From Pycnococcus provasolii (lineage: Eukaryota; Chlorophyta; Pseudoscourfieldiophyceae; Pseudoscourfieldiales; Pycnococcaceae), in assembly GCA_938743325.2 (NCBI GenBank), contig OW568861.1, positions 248,001 to 312,000 on the forward strand: 64,000 nt of DNA. The letters are read 5' to 3'. Made by a program: the position numbers and the translations under genes. Below are positions 48,661 through 59,415 of the stretch, in pieces; the first letter of the stretch is position 1; every line of letters begins with the position of its first letter. Under the pieces are notes generated by a model. That model was not told where the DNA came from. It did not search any database and was given only the letters and a program-made list of their open reading frames with translations.

Positions 48661-50625
48661 ATGGTGAGCTTCGAAAGGAATACAAGGGAAAACAACTCTC
48701 AAGACGCACTGGAAAACATGGCCAATGCGGATAAGACGCACAACGCGCTGAACGACGCTACACCTGGTGGTGACGACGACACGAACGACAAGTTGACTTC
48801 CATCGCGGTGAAGCGTGAGAAGAAGTCCAACGACGCGGCCAACGACGGCACGACACAGAAGACGCCAGGCCAAACCAAAAGAACAAACACCGAGGCTCGA
48901 AAAGCTCGCGCGAAAAGGAAGGCGTTCAAGGGTGAGCTGTACGACATGATTAGCAAGTTGTTGGTTGTGGGCGCCATATACTGCACGTTGCTGTTTGCAA
49001 TCGGCAAGGACCATATGCTCCCTCACAGCGCCGGCTGGGCGACGTTTCTCCTTTGGCTCGCGGCTCAGATTGGAGGCCTTCTTGCCATCAAGTGCAAGTT
49101 GCCGAGCCTGTTGGGCATGCTGCTCGCCGGCCTTCTGCTGAAGAACATTCCTGGCGACCCTGTGCAAGGCTTGCCATCTAGCTGGAGCACAGTCATACGC
49201 GAGGCTGGGCTCGGGATCATCCTCATGCGCTCTGGCCTTGAGCTCGACTACGACAAGGTGCGTGAGGCTGGGGCGGTGGCGGCGCGGCTAACTTTATTGC
49301 CCGGTATCACAGAGGCGCTGGCCGTCGCGCTCATAGGGATGGCCATTTTCGGCATGCCCATTTTCATGGGACTGTCCATGGGGTTCATCCTTGCCGCCGT
49401 CAGCCCAGCCGTGGTTGTCATCGGCATGTTCGATCTGCAGCGCTCAGGATACGGCGTCGCCAAGGGCATACCCAGCCTCGTCGTGGCTGCCGCATCCTTC
49501 GACGACGTGGTCGCGCTCTCCGGCTTCTCCCTCTTCTCCGGGCTTGCCATTCCACACGGTAGCCTGCTCATGTCCATCCTCTCCGGCCCGATTCAGATCA
49601 TTGGCGGTGTGCTCAGCGGCGTCTTGTGCGGCTGCCTCTGCGCGTGCACTCGCCTGTGGAACTCGCGTGTCAAGCGCACGCTCTTCGTGCTGTTTATGGG
49701 AATGACCATAATGTTCGTTTGGGCGAAGTTCCACTACACCACCGCGGGCGCGATGGGGTGCCTGATCATGGGCATCACCGCCGGCATGCTCTGGCAGCGT
49801 GGCTGGCCAGGCAGGTCTCTCAGCCTTGGGCCGAACAAGCAGTACGCGCACGAAGTTGAGGAAGATCTTGCTTACGTGTGGTCAATGGCAGCGCAGCCAC
49901 TTCTTTTCAGCGTGATTGGCGCTGCGGTGAACTTTCGCATCGTCAAGGCTGAAGTCATCCCGCTGAGCATACTTGTCACGCTTTTCGGCGTGCTCTTCCG
50001 CCTACCAGCCGCTTGCATGGCGGTTGGCGGTGCAGGGCTCACGATGAAGGAGCGCGTTTTCGTGGCATTGAGCTGGATTCCCAAGGCTACTGTGCAGGCA
50101 GCTCTGGGTAGCGTTCCTCTCGACTATGTGGAGACGTACAAAAAGGACGACAAGCAGTACAAAGACTGGGCGGAAGCGATCCTAACGACGGCAGTCTTCT
50201 CCATCATCCTCACGGCACCTATTGGGTTGCTTGTGATCAACAAGCTCGGCCCACGATGGCTATCAAAGGACGTGGATGAGAATGGCCAACCTTTGACACC
50301 AGAGTTGGCAACTGATCTCGATGAAGATGGCAAGGTGGGTGGGGAACCGTCATCGGATCAGCTAAGTGGCAGAAGATCGCTTGACAGAGATAGCGTGGGT
50401 ACGGGCAGCGCCCTCTCCAGCCTCAACGCCAGCTTCACCAAGAAGACTGATCGACGTCCAAGTCTACAGCTTGGTGTAGATATCTTGAAGAAGGCGCAGC
50501 GCGAGATGGGTGCATGGCTTGCGGATGGCGATGAGGGCGATGAATCGCTTTATGATGCCGACTCGTTCTCGACGGGCGCGCAGACGCCATCAATAACAGA
50601 AAGATCAATGTCAAGTCATGTGTGA
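48661..50625 (+). CDS. Na+/H+ antiporter of the SLC9B (NHA) type
   Basis: The 654-residue protein starts at the ATG at 48661. A basic, charged N-terminal cytosolic stretch (1-95) precedes about 12 membrane spans. LLGMLLAGLLLKNIPGD, GLGIILMRSGLELDYDKV, FILAAVSPAVVVIGMFDLQ and ASFDDVVALSGFSLFSG include the paired acidic residues of the ion site. WIPKATVQAALGSVPLD is the SLC9B signature near the last spans. The family exchanges sodium or lithium against protons at the plasma membrane or organelles. The 130-residue cytosolic C terminus is Ser-rich and may be phosphorylated. Confidence 0.92.
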   Translation: MVSFERNTRENNSQDALENMANADKTHNALNDATPGGDDDTNDKLTSIAVKREKKSNDAANDGTTQKTPGQTKRTNTEARKARAKRKAFKGELYDMISKLLVVGAIYCTLLFAIGKDHMLPHSAGWATFLLWLAAQIGGLLAIKCKLPSLLGMLLAGLLLKNIPGDPVQGLPSSWSTVIREAGLGIILMRSGLELDYDKVREAGAVAARLTLLPGITEALAVALIGMAIFGMPIFMGLSMGFILAAVSPAVVVIGMFDLQRSGYGVAKGIPSLVVAAASFDDVVALSGFSLFSGLAIPHGSLLMSILSGPIQIIGGVLSGVLCGCLCACTRLWNSRVKRTLFVLFMGMTIMFVWAKFHYTTAGAMGCLIMGITAGMLWQRGWPGRSLSLGPNKQYAHEVEEDLAYVWSMAAQPLLFSVIGAAVNFRIVKAEVIPLSILVTLFGVLFRLPAACMAVGGAGLTMKERVFVALSWIPKATVQAALGSVPLDYVETYKKDDKQYKDWAEAILTTAVFSIILTAPIGLLVINKLGPRWLSKDVDENGQPLTPELATDLDEDGKVGGEPSSDQLSGRRSLDRDSVGTGSALSSLNASFTKKTDRRPSLQLGVDILKKAQREMGAWLADGDEGDESLYDADSFSTGAQTPSITERSMSSHV

Positions 50626-50957
50626 AAGGACATTTTAACAAGATTCAACTACATAATTAACGATATGTACTGTAAATACTTGGAAAGAGAGAAAGGTTTT
50701 TGTTGGAAACGAATGTTTTTTTATATGTCGTATAGCTAACTATCATGTATAGTTGTTTCGTGAGTGGGAAAAGAAAAAAAAAAAAGGAAATGTTTGATTA
50801 CTTACTGTTTTTTTTGTCTTTTTTTTTTGTTGGATTGAGAAACAACGATGGGATGACTTATTGCGATAAGCTGACTTGTTTGAGAAGCAGCAGTATCTGC
50901 TAAAAAAATGAAAAAAGGCAACATCTGTCTATTCCGAATGCAACGAACGATTCAAAT
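50626..50957. other. A/T-rich convergent 3' spacer
   Basis: This 332-bp spacer lies between the 3' ends of two convergent genes and is clearly richer in A and T than the rest of the window. It has poly-A and poly-T tracts (about 50770-50785 and 50808-50830). GTACTGTA lies at 50667-50674. No gene is seen. Confidence 0.6.
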
Positions 50958-52469
50958 TCAAAACTGTACTCCTTTCGTGGAGATGGTCGAGAGTCCCGTC
51001 CACGGCAAGTCCCACGCCCTGATCCACTGACTCGTGGCATAGTTTGTGCTTGGCGTGACTGCATTTTGAGCACTCACCCAGCTCGAGAAGAATGCCGTGC
51101 CGAGCTTATGCTGCTCGTCTTGGGGAAGGCGTTGAGGATTGACGTTCTGCTGGTAAACGCCTGTGCGGCACGCAGCGCGTGAGTCGATCGGACCTCCTTG
51201 ATTTCGAAGCCAGCAGTGTCCGCCTCCAATAAGTTCCACTGCGACACGTGGTGAAACGCCAGTTTTCTCGAAAGCTTGTCGTGCTCCTTCCGTGCCGGCA
51301 GCCGCATTACGACGAGCACCGAGATCAGTCGTATCGAAAACCATGTCGTCAGTTCCGGAAAGAAATAGGACAGGTGTGGTATCGATATCCACCTCGTCAC
51401 GAAGCCAATCCTCGAGCATACCGCCACCAACACCAAGCGTCGATGGGGCCACGACGTACGCGCTCCGCAGGCTATTCTTGAGAGTCGGATCGTCCTCGGC
51501 TCCGCTCGCGGCAACCAGTGTCGCCGCAGCACCTTGACGACCATCTCCTCCCAAATGAATCGCCTTCGACGCTGTAGCCCCATTCGTCGGTGAACCGAGC
51601 TGGCGCCAGTGGCTGACAAGTGTGTTCTTTCGGCGTTCAGCAACGTTGAGGTTGTTGCGAAGTCGTCCAAGTCTGGTGGTGCTCATTTCTGGTAGGTTGG
51701 TACCGTCAATCTCAAGAACTTTCTTCATGTGTTGCAGTAGATCGAGTGAATCTTGTGCCTTTCCATACAGATTCTTTGGAGGCGAAATGGGCGAACAAAC
51801 GAGCGAATTCGTCGAGTCAGCGACAGATCCCAAGGTCTGTGAGTAGTGTGCCACGCCGCCGATGCTTGAGTCCCTGAACGGATTGTCTGGTGCTCCGCTA
51901 ACACCAAACTCATCTTTGCTGAAAATCACCAGGCTTGACCATGGCTTGGATTGAACATTCGTCGCTGGCAGCCAACACACCGCATCAAAAGCTGCACGCG
52001 CCAACGCTGTGCCGGTTCCTACCGCCACTCCGGCTGCCAATGGATTGACAGTTGTTAAAGCCGCGGCACCCACAGCACCGACGGCTCCGCCGATCGCAGA
52101 ATGGCCTGTCGTCCTGGCTGTTGTCCTCGGTATGTTTTTCAGAAGAACGTACGGGCCAAAGTGTTGATTCGAATCGGAGCGAAGCGCGAGTGGATACTTG
52201 GCTGCCATGGTCTGCGCGGCTGTAGGAAACGTCGAAGGAAGCGGAAGCGGCGTCTGTGCAGAGTTGCGCTGGAGGGTTGGATAACTGATACCACGTGTTG
52301 CTTGGGTACCAGCCGGTTGCTGAAATGACTGCGCGCGTACCATTGCGCTTCCGCGCGCCGTCGGATCATTCATCGCATAATATTGCGCAGACGCCGACTG
52401 TCCCGAAGCGACACGAGCGAAGCCAGCACAGAAGAAGAGAGACAGCATTAGCGCGACTAACATCATCAT
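50958..52469 (-). CDS. Secreted alpha/beta-hydrolase-like protein
   Basis: The 503-residue protein starts MMMLVALMLSLFFCAGFARV at 52469, a clear signal peptide ending near VASGQ. The C-terminal half has TTPVLFLSGTDDMVFDTTD and VELIGGGHCWLRNQ, the acid and histidine turns of an alpha/beta hydrolase of the dienelactone hydrolase or chlorophyllase kind. I do not see a clean GxSxG nucleophile elbow; SSLVIFSKDEFGVSG is the nearest. A hydrophobic Gly/Ala segment (about 124-150) may be a membrane hairpin. Function is uncertain; it may be an inactive relative. Confidence 0.6.
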   Translation of the reverse strand: MMMLVALMLSLFFCAGFARVASGQSASAQYYAMNDPTARGSAMVRAQSFQQPAGTQATRGISYPTLQRNSAQTPLPLPSTFPTAAQTMAAKYPLALRSDSNQHFGPYVLLKNIPRTTARTTGHSAIGGAVGAVGAAALTTVNPLAAGVAVGTGTALARAAFDAVCWLPATNVQSKPWSSLVIFSKDEFGVSGAPDNPFRDSSIGGVAHYSQTLGSVADSTNSLVCSPISPPKNLYGKAQDSLDLLQHMKKVLEIDGTNLPEMSTTRLGRLRNNLNVAERRKNTLVSHWRQLGSPTNGATASKAIHLGGDGRQGAAATLVAASGAEDDPTLKNSLRSAYVVAPSTLGVGGGMLEDWLRDEVDIDTTPVLFLSGTDDMVFDTTDLGARRNAAAGTEGARQAFEKTGVSPRVAVELIGGGHCWLRNQGGPIDSRAACRTGVYQQNVNPQRLPQDEQHKLGTAFFSSWVSAQNAVTPSTNYATSQWIRAWDLPWTGLSTISTKGVQF

Positions 52470-52846
52470 CGTGAAAGAAGAATCACGAAGATGAAGATGA
52501 AGTTGAAGTTGGTGAAACGGGATGGCCACAAGATGGTGCACCAAGTTTACCAAGCAAGATGTGCAAGCACGTACAGCCACCCGAAGCAGCCATGGATACG
52601 AGATACGTCACGGCACAAACAAACTAGTGGGAAACGCCGAAACGTAAAACTTTAAATTAAGACGCGCGAACGTGGAGTATTGGGAGCAATACCGCAGCAA
52701 AAAATAGTGTCACAGTTCGGGGTTTATTTCCCTTGTCGTTCGTTGTTCGGGGTTGGCCGAGCCCATTGTCACAAAGCTCTACCTACCTTCTTACCTATGG
52801 ATAGTTCTCCACAGACTTGGTTGTTGGTTCTCAGGTTAAGGTTAAG
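52470..52846. promoter_or_regulatory. Spacer: 5' flank of the hydrolase, 3' flank of MORN
   Basis: This 377-bp spacer has no gene. It contains GTAAAACTTTAA near 52645, a relative of GTAAAGTTTAC, and TTCGGGGTTGG at 52746-52756. Confidence 0.4.
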
Positions 52847-54493
52847 TTACTTGTTGCGTGGCGTCGTGCCTTTCGAATCGCCGCCCGCTCCCTCCGACGG
52901 AGGAGGACGCGGCTCCTTCACCGTCACGCGCACGTGCGTGCGCACAACGCAAACGGGCGGAAGTTCAACCACAGCATCCTCCTCTGCGGCAGCCTCCTCC
53001 CCGCCCTCCTCCACCCCGGCGCCCTGATCATCATCGGGATGATCGGCACGCCACGCGGAGAGACGCGACATCTCGCTCAACGACAATTCCGTTGTGATGA
53101 CAGCCGTGTAATCGCCAGGGGCCACCGTCGCGTCAATCGATACGCCCGCGAGCGTGCTCGTCTCTGGGTCGTCGGCAACTCGATCGTAACGGATTGTCTC
53201 CGCCGTGTACGGAGGAGGCGGGTCGGACACCCACGCGGGCGGCTGTGCCGCGTCAAGCGCAGCCGCTAGCTCCACGAGCTCCTGAGTGGCTGCCGCGATC
53301 GCCTCGGCGTCGCGTGGACCCTCGACGCGAAGCAAAGCCTCGAGCTCGGCGCGCTTCGCGTTGTGTGCCTCCTCGGCGGATGCGAGCGCCGCCTTCTCGT
53401 CGTCACCCCAGGGCGGCATGTCCTCTGGCAACACCTCGGGGCCATTCAATGCAATCGCCTCGAGCTCTGCGAGCTGCTCATCCGTCACGCTGAGAGCCGG
53501 CGGAGCCTGTGGTTCAGCAGGTGCGTCTCCCTTCTTCGCATTTTTGTTCTTATCGCCCGCTGACGACGTCTCCTCAAACGCGAAAGTCTCCGCCGCGTCG
53601 AACTGTGCGGCGGGATAAAGCGATACGGCCATTCGCCGGCCCGTTTCCTCGGGCAGAGGGATCACCGCCGGACGAGGTGGCAGAGGTTCTCCCGCCTCCG
53701 CCGCCTCCTCCCGCTTTTGCGTCTCCTCTTCTGTCGGCGGGTCGTTATGCCTCACGAGTGAGACGTACACCGCCTCCAGCGTCTCGCCGGCGTGCACGAC
53801 GACGGGCTCCACGAGCGGCACGCGTACGCGCCGCGTGATCTCGCGCGTCTCCTCCGTTGGCTCACCACCCTCCTCCTCCGACGGCACCGAGACCGTTTCC
53901 TGCTCCTTAACCTCGGTCCAGCCACCGTATGCAAAGAGCGCGCGAGACGCGTGCTCCGGCTCGTCAGCGACCCAAACTCCGTCGTACCTCACACCACTGC
54001 TCGCGTCGAAGCCATTGCCACGGCCGTCGCGATGGCCTACCTTCCACTCGCCAACATACGTCGAACCGTCGACACCCTTGTACTCGCCGTGTTCGCCGAA
54101 CATGGCGCCGTTCACGAATACGCCTTGCCACTCGTCCCCGTTCGCTGCTGTTGCCTTGCCCTTGCCGTTGGGCTTGTGCTTGACAAACTCGCCCTCGTGC
54201 GTAGAACCGTCGGCGCGCGTCAGCTTTCCCTGACCTTCGTACATGTTTGCGACCCACTCGCCATCGTACGAAGAGCCGTCGGGTGACTTGAGGGTACCAC
54301 GGCCGCAGCGCTCGCCATACGCAAGTTCGCCAGTGTACGACGACCCGTCGAGGTACGTTCGGTGGCCGCTGCCGTACATTTCCGCGCCGACGAGCTCACC
54401 TTCGTACGACGAGCCATCGGGGAGCGTGAGCTTCGCGTGCGGGACGTGGTACGCGCCTGGCGGGGGAGGTGGGCGCACCGAAAGCGTCGCCAT
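52847..54493 (-). CDS. MORN-repeat protein
   Basis: The 548-residue protein begins with about seven MORN repeats (residues 20-185) of the pattern DGSSYEGELVGAEMYGSG, DGSSYTGELAYGERCGRG and DGSSYDGEWVANMYEGQG. MORN repeats form a stiff beta ladder and occur in flagellar, axonemal and membrane-junction proteins. The rest is acidic, with no recognised domain, and contains two Pro-rich turns. An axonemal role would fit the Tectonic gene in this window but is inference. Confidence 0.85.
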   Translation of the reverse strand: MATLSVRPPPPPGAYHVPHAKLTLPDGSSYEGELVGAEMYGSGHRTYLDGSSYTGELAYGERCGRGTLKSPDGSSYDGEWVANMYEGQGKLTRADGSTHEGEFVKHKPNGKGKATAANGDEWQGVFVNGAMFGEHGEYKGVDGSTYVGEWKVGHRDGRGNGFDASSGVRYDGVWVADEPEHASRALFAYGGWTEVKEQETVSVPSEEEGGEPTEETREITRRVRVPLVEPVVVHAGETLEAVYVSLVRHNDPPTEEETQKREEAAEAGEPLPPRPAVIPLPEETGRRMAVSLYPAAQFDAAETFAFEETSSAGDKNKNAKKGDAPAEPQAPPALSVTDEQLAELEAIALNGPEVLPEDMPPWGDDEKAALASAEEAHNAKRAELEALLRVEGPRDAEAIAAATQELVELAAALDAAQPPAWVSDPPPPYTAETIRYDRVADDPETSTLAGVSIDATVAPGDYTAVITTELSLSEMSRLSAWRADHPDDDQGAGVEEGGEEAAAEEDAVVELPPVCVVRTHVRVTVKEPRPPPSEGAGGDSKGTTPRNK

Positions 54494-54976
54494 GGTTCGC
54501 CAAGAGGAGCGAGAGTGAGGGGAACGCTCACATAACGGGGAAGGCCGCTACCACTGGACTACGGTTTAGGATGGACAGACGGAGTGATTAGTAGTACTAC
54601 GAAACATGACAGACCAGGCGATTAAACGGGGCGGGACAACCTAAATGAGGAAACGCCGAAACGAGGAGTTGACCCGACGTTAGGTCAGGTCGTTGCAATA
54701 AATAATGAGCTCAGTTCCGAACCATCCAGGCAAGAAGGTCAGGTGAGTAGGTCAGGCAAACCTGTCAGGCAAGTGGTAATATAGAAGCTTGAAAAAGGCA
54801 AAAGGAGAAGTGGGTCTGAAGAGGTATGCCTAAAAGCCCTAAACACGAACCTTCCAAGAGGTACGGTCTGACGGTAGTCTTGCAAGAGGTCGAGGTCGAG
54901 GTGGGCCCAACCTGATCTTATGTAGGGTAGTCGAGGCTTGATTGAAAGTTTTTTGGCACTATGTTACAACAAGGGA
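54494..54976. other. Spacer between MORN 5' end and LRR 3' end
   Basis: This 483-bp spacer has no supported gene. It is made of short direct repeats: ggtcagg words (54680-54780), tcaggcaa twice (near 54765-54775) and gaggtc in tandem (near 54890). Confidence 0.45.
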
Positions 54977-57900
54977 TCATGCGCCGACGCGCTCGCCCTT
55001 CTTCGACACGAGGTGACCGAGCTTCGGCCGCGCTGCCATCACACGAGCGAGCGCTGCAGTGCCCGCATCCTCCTCCTCTTGACCGAGCTCGGTGACCAAC
55101 AGGTCGAGCAGATTGCGGCACGCCTCTGCACCACTGACATTCAACGGGCTCGCAACGGACGGAAGAGGATTTCCGTACAGGTGAAGGTCCTCGACCGCCA
55201 CCCAACCGCTTAGCAGACTTCTGCTGATGTCCTCGATGCGGTTCGCGGACGCGCGGAACGAGGTCAAGTTGCTCAGCGACGCAAGGCTGCGATCAATCTC
55301 CGCGATTGAATTGCTGCTCACATTGAGCTCGACAAGATTCTGGCACATACCAAGCTCTCTTGGCAGTGCTTTGAGGTCGTTGATGCGAAGGTCGACAATC
55401 TCGACGTCGCGGAGCATGCCAAAGCTACGCGGCAGCTTGCGAATGTCATTGCATCGAAGGTCGATCGTAACGAGGCTTGTCATGCGACCAAAATTTTCTG
55501 GCAGATCCACGAGGGCGTTGTTCGGGATCGCGAGCACCTCGAGACACGTCAGTTCGCACATTTGATCGGGAACGGACGTGAGATCGTTGCTATCCAGAAC
55601 GATGCGCTTGAGATTTTGCAGCTCGCGGATGCGGCTCGTGATGTTCACCAGTGAGTTGCGGCTCACGTGCAGCAGCTCGAGGAACTCCATCATGCAGACA
55701 ACCTCCGGCAGCGCGCTGAGCTGGTTGTTGTCCATCGAAAGACTCACGAGCTCGCCAAGGTCGACAAAACCCGGCGGGAGGTTGCGCAGCGCATTGTCGT
55801 TGAGGTTGATTGCGGAAAGGTGCCCCGCATGGCGAAGAACGAGCTGGGGAAGCTCGTGGAACGAGCAGCCTGTCAAGTCCAGCTCTTTGACGAACGGGTT
55901 GAGGAATGGCACGATCGCCGAATCTCCGTAGGGCTCACGGCGCAGCATGTTGAAAGGCGGGGCGAGCGGGTTGCCCTCAAGATTAAGGCGCTCCATTGCC
56001 GTCAGGCGGCCGATTTCCACCGGAATTATCTGAATCTGATTGTCGCTGAGATTAAGCTCCGTAAGCTTTGTAAGGCGACCGAGGAGCACGGGAAGCTTCT
56101 TAAAGTTGCACGACGAGAGGTCGAGATACCGAATCTCCGTGTCGTACACCTTCACCGGGAGGAGCGGGTGCTTTTTGTACAGGTTGCTGAACGGGTACTC
56201 GAGCGGGGCTCCCTCAATCTGTAGCGCCTCGAGTCGCGTCAGATTGCCCGCATCCTCGGGCACAACGGCAACCTGAGTGTAGTCGAGATTCAACTCCACA
56301 AGCATGGTGCAATGGCACAATGTGACGGGCATCTCCCTCTCGAGCGGGTTGAAAGACGCGTTCACGCGTTCCAGCTCGTTGAGCGTAGAAAGCTCCATCG
56401 GCAGCTCGACAATCTGATTGAAGCTTATGTCGAGGTACTGGAGCACTCTCAGGTGATGTACTGCTCGAGGGATTCCAACGAGCTCATTCACGCCAAGGCT
56501 GAGTTTCTTCAGCGTGGCGCCCATGCTGAATATACAGAGCGGCAGAGAACGAAACTTGTTTTCGCTGATGTACAAATCGATCAGCGGGAGTGCGCTGAAC
56601 GTCTTCGGCAGGCTATCAAGCCGGTTGTTGGAGAGATAGAGCAGCTTGAGGCGGTCCATCCGTCCAATGGCTGGCTCGAGTGCGGTGAGGTTATTGAAGC
56701 TGAGATTCATCAGCCGCAGATTGGTGAGCGCAATGTTCGGAGTGATTTCCTCTAACCGGTTGTATGAAATGTTCATGATTCGAAGCTCCGGAAGACTTGC
56801 AATCTGCTCGCCCAACCGCTCGACTTTGTTGTCCCTCATGTCAAGCACGCGAAGTTCTTGCAGTTCGCTAACCTCGGGGGGGATGGCGAGAACACCCCCG
56901 CTTTTCACGTTCAGCACGTTCGTTTTTTGTGCACGGGCTATGGCGGGCACCGCATTGTTTCCGTACGTCAGATTTCGCGATTCAAGGATCTTCCGTGTCT
57001 GCTCCACCTCGTCGCGGAAGTCCTTCTGCTTCTCCTTCCGTGTTGGAAGGAACGCCTTTGCTCGCTTCGGGTCAGCCGCTAGCCACTCCTTGGTGCGCTC
57101 CACCGATCTGTGAGCATCGGCGTAGCGCGCCTGGCGCTCCTCCTCAGTCTCCTCCTTCGCGGGCGCTTGCATCGCCGAGTGCTCAAACTTGGCGACCGCC
57201 ATGCCTCCGAGTTCCTGGAAATTCGCCTCCTTCGCCTCGCGCAGGAATTTTTGCCCCTCAGTCTCCTCGCCGCCCTCGTCATCGTTGTCGTCGTCGTCGC
57301 CGCCGCCGCCGCCGTCATCTGCGATGTCCGACATCACGTTGTCAAAGTCAGCCTTAGTGTCGATGAAGCGTTCCATGTGCTTATCAACGAGCAGGTGCTG
57401 CGCGCCGATCGTCTGCAGGTAGCACATCACCGCCTGCGTTCCCGCCTCGGTTACCTGCATCGGGATGCGGATCATCGCATTGCCAGAGACGTCAAGCTCC
57501 GTCAGCTCCAGATGCGCCACCGCCGCTGGCACGAACTGCAGCCGATTGTTGCTGACGATGAGCGATCGCAGCGTCTTCATCTGCTGCATGCGAGCGGGCA
57601 GTGCGATGATTCGGTTGCCCATCAGGTTGAGCGTCTTGAGGTTGGGGCAGAAGCAAATCTCGTTGGGCAGCAGGTTGATCTGGTTGCCGCTCAAGTTTAT
57701 CACGGTGAGGCTCGCGCAGTCACAAACCTCCTTCGGAAGACCAAGCAGGCTGCAGTTGGAGAAGTCCACCACCTCGAGGCGCTGCAGCAGTCCAACTTCG
57801 CGAGGCAGCGTCTGCAGCTTCTCGTTGCCCGTGCACTCGAGCGTACGCAACATCTTGCACTTTCCAATGTCCGGCGGTAGCGCCGCGACGAGGTTGAAGC

Positions 57901-58513
57901 TGAGGCAAAGGCTCACGAGGCCCTCGAGTGTTCCTAGTGTCTTTCCGACGCGCTTGACGTGGTTGTTGCCCAGGTCGAGCGTTTCTAGCTCCTTCATGCC
58001 TCGCACCTCGTGCGGGAACGCCTTAAGCTCGTTGCTTGCCAAGAACAGCTCCTTCAGCTTGGCAAGCCTTGCAAATCCTTCGGGCAGGAAGTGTATGTTG
58101 TTGCTCTGCAAGTCGAGTTTCTCGAGAAGCACGAGGTCGACAAACTCGGGCGGCAGCTCGGCGATGTCGTTGTACGATAGGTTGAGGTATGTGAGCATCG
58201 GCACCTCGCGCACGTTGTCTGCTGGGAACGCCTTGAGCTTGTTCCACGACAGGTCGAGGTGCTCGAGCATGGGGTAGTTGCTGAGCCCCGTGGGCACGTC
58301 GTCGAGGTTCTTCTTCGACAGCACGAGCTTGACATCCTGCTTGTGGTTTCTTGTTGGGTCGCCCCCGAGCAGCGAGAATCTGCGCTGCTGCGAGTCTCTT
58401 CTCGAAAGGCCGTCGGACGTGTCTGATGCGTCGCTCGTCGCTGACTGCGTGGACATGCGCGGCTCGCCCATATTGGCCGCCGCCGCCTTGTTGCGCGAGA
58501 GGCCGCCTCCCAT
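54977..58513 (-). CDS. Large leucine-rich repeat protein with N-myristoylation motif
   Basis: The 1178-residue protein starts MGGGLSRNK, which fits N-myristoylation (Gly at 2, Ser at 6). It holds two LRR arrays of about 23-residue units (LEHLDLSWNKLKAFPAD type with LP at the turn), like SHOC2 or plant PIRL proteins. The first array is about 65-365 (13 units). A linker (about 366-520) has Asp/Gly-rich and charged helical segments. The second array is about 525-1130 (about 25 units). There is no kinase, GTPase or membrane domain, so it is probably a cytosolic scaffold tethered to membrane. A few LRR units have irregular length. Confidence 0.92.
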   Translation of the reverse strand: MGGGLSRNKAAAANMGEPRMSTQSATSDASDTSDGLSRRDSQQRRFSLLGGDPTRNHKQDVKLVLSKKNLDDVPTGLSNYPMLEHLDLSWNKLKAFPADNVREVPMLTYLNLSYNDIAELPPEFVDLVLLEKLDLQSNNIHFLPEGFARLAKLKELFLASNELKAFPHEVRGMKELETLDLGNNHVKRVGKTLGTLEGLVSLCLSFNLVAALPPDIGKCKMLRTLECTGNEKLQTLPREVGLLQRLEVVDFSNCSLLGLPKEVCDCASLTVINLSGNQINLLPNEICFCPNLKTLNLMGNRIIALPARMQQMKTLRSLIVSNNRLQFVPAAVAHLELTELDVSGNAMIRIPMQVTEAGTQAVMCYLQTIGAQHLLVDKHMERFIDTKADFDNVMSDIADDGGGGGDDDDNDDEGGEETEGQKFLREAKEANFQELGGMAVAKFEHSAMQAPAKEETEEERQARYADAHRSVERTKEWLAADPKRAKAFLPTRKEKQKDFRDEVEQTRKILESRNLTYGNNAVPAIARAQKTNVLNVKSGGVLAIPPEVSELQELRVLDMRDNKVERLGEQIASLPELRIMNISYNRLEEITPNIALTNLRLMNLSFNNLTALEPAIGRMDRLKLLYLSNNRLDSLPKTFSALPLIDLYISENKFRSLPLCIFSMGATLKKLSLGVNELVGIPRAVHHLRVLQYLDISFNQIVELPMELSTLNELERVNASFNPLEREMPVTLCHCTMLVELNLDYTQVAVVPEDAGNLTRLEALQIEGAPLEYPFSNLYKKHPLLPVKVYDTEIRYLDLSSCNFKKLPVLLGRLTKLTELNLSDNQIQIIPVEIGRLTAMERLNLEGNPLAPPFNMLRREPYGDSAIVPFLNPFVKELDLTGCSFHELPQLVLRHAGHLSAINLNDNALRNLPPGFVDLGELVSLSMDNNQLSALPEVVCMMEFLELLHVSRNSLVNITSRIRELQNLKRIVLDSNDLTSVPDQMCELTCLEVLAIPNNALVDLPENFGRMTSLVTIDLRCNDIRKLPRSFGMLRDVEIVDLRINDLKALPRELGMCQNLVELNVSSNSIAEIDRSLASLSNLTSFRASANRIEDISRSLLSGWVAVEDLHLYGNPLPSVASPLNVSGAEACRNLLDLLVTELGQEEEDAGTAALARVMAARPKLGHLVSKKGERVGA

Positions 58514-59415
58514 TCCGACCCGTGAGCGACTACTACTACGGCTGCGGCCGAGGCGTCAACGACAGGAGTCAGAGCGGAGCAGAGCAGACGCTGGCCAGCA
58601 CCCCCAGTTCCAACCCCAGCGTGCGTGTAATTCACTCGGCACGGCAGTACGGCACTGTACATACAGGTACCACTCCCTCACTGACCGGTCGCAGGGAACT
58701 TGCATGAGACTTGAGAGCACGAGGCTCCTTTGAGCCTTTGAGGCATTGAGCACCTCCTTGGGCTTGGAGCACCTCCTTCATCCTTTGAGTGTTGACGAGC
58801 CTCCTCACCGTCACCGACCATCCTCCTCATTCACGGCCTGCCTGCCTGCCTGCCTGGGTGTGTGTCGTCCTCCTTCCAGGCAGGCTCAACGTCTTCCTTC
58901 AATCTTCCTTCATGTGTTCATGTGTTCATCAGCGACGTTGCAAAGCCAACCAAGCTTGGGAACCAACGAGGTTGAAGAGCCAAGACTTGTAGAGTAAAAG
59001 GCGAAAAGCACACACTTGCATAGACTAAGGTTTAGTTTGTTTACTTCGGTACGTTTTGTTTTGTTTGGTGCAACGAGCTCAGTCCTTGAAAGTTGAAAGC
59101 TTGAAGGAACGGAGACTCTTGAAGGAGTCCAGGAGCGAAGGATGATGAGCCAACTACTTCTAAAAACTTTTTACTTCTACAGAAAGGGGAAAGGAAGGAA
59201 CGCGACGACGACGACCACCACCACCACCACCACCACCTGATGTGATGTGATGTCACTCACTCACGTCAGTTTCTTGCTCTTGCTCTTGCTCTTGCTCGTC
59301 ATTCAGGACCGTCCTGAGCTGCCTTCCCAGTAGTACTCCATATGCGTCAACCCCTCCATCTTGCCGCGCGCGAACGTCATTCCATTCACCGCACCCTTCT
59401 CTCGATCTTCGCCCG
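58514..59415. promoter_or_regulatory. Divergent spacer between LRR and LNR genes
   Basis: There are 902 bases without a supported gene. CACTGTAC at 58653-58660 lies in the LRR 5' flank. CTGCCTGCCTGCCTGCC (about 58840) and a CCA/CCT repeat (about 59215-59235) are simple repeats. A GAGCACCTCCTT doublet lies near 58748-58775. Confidence 0.45.
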
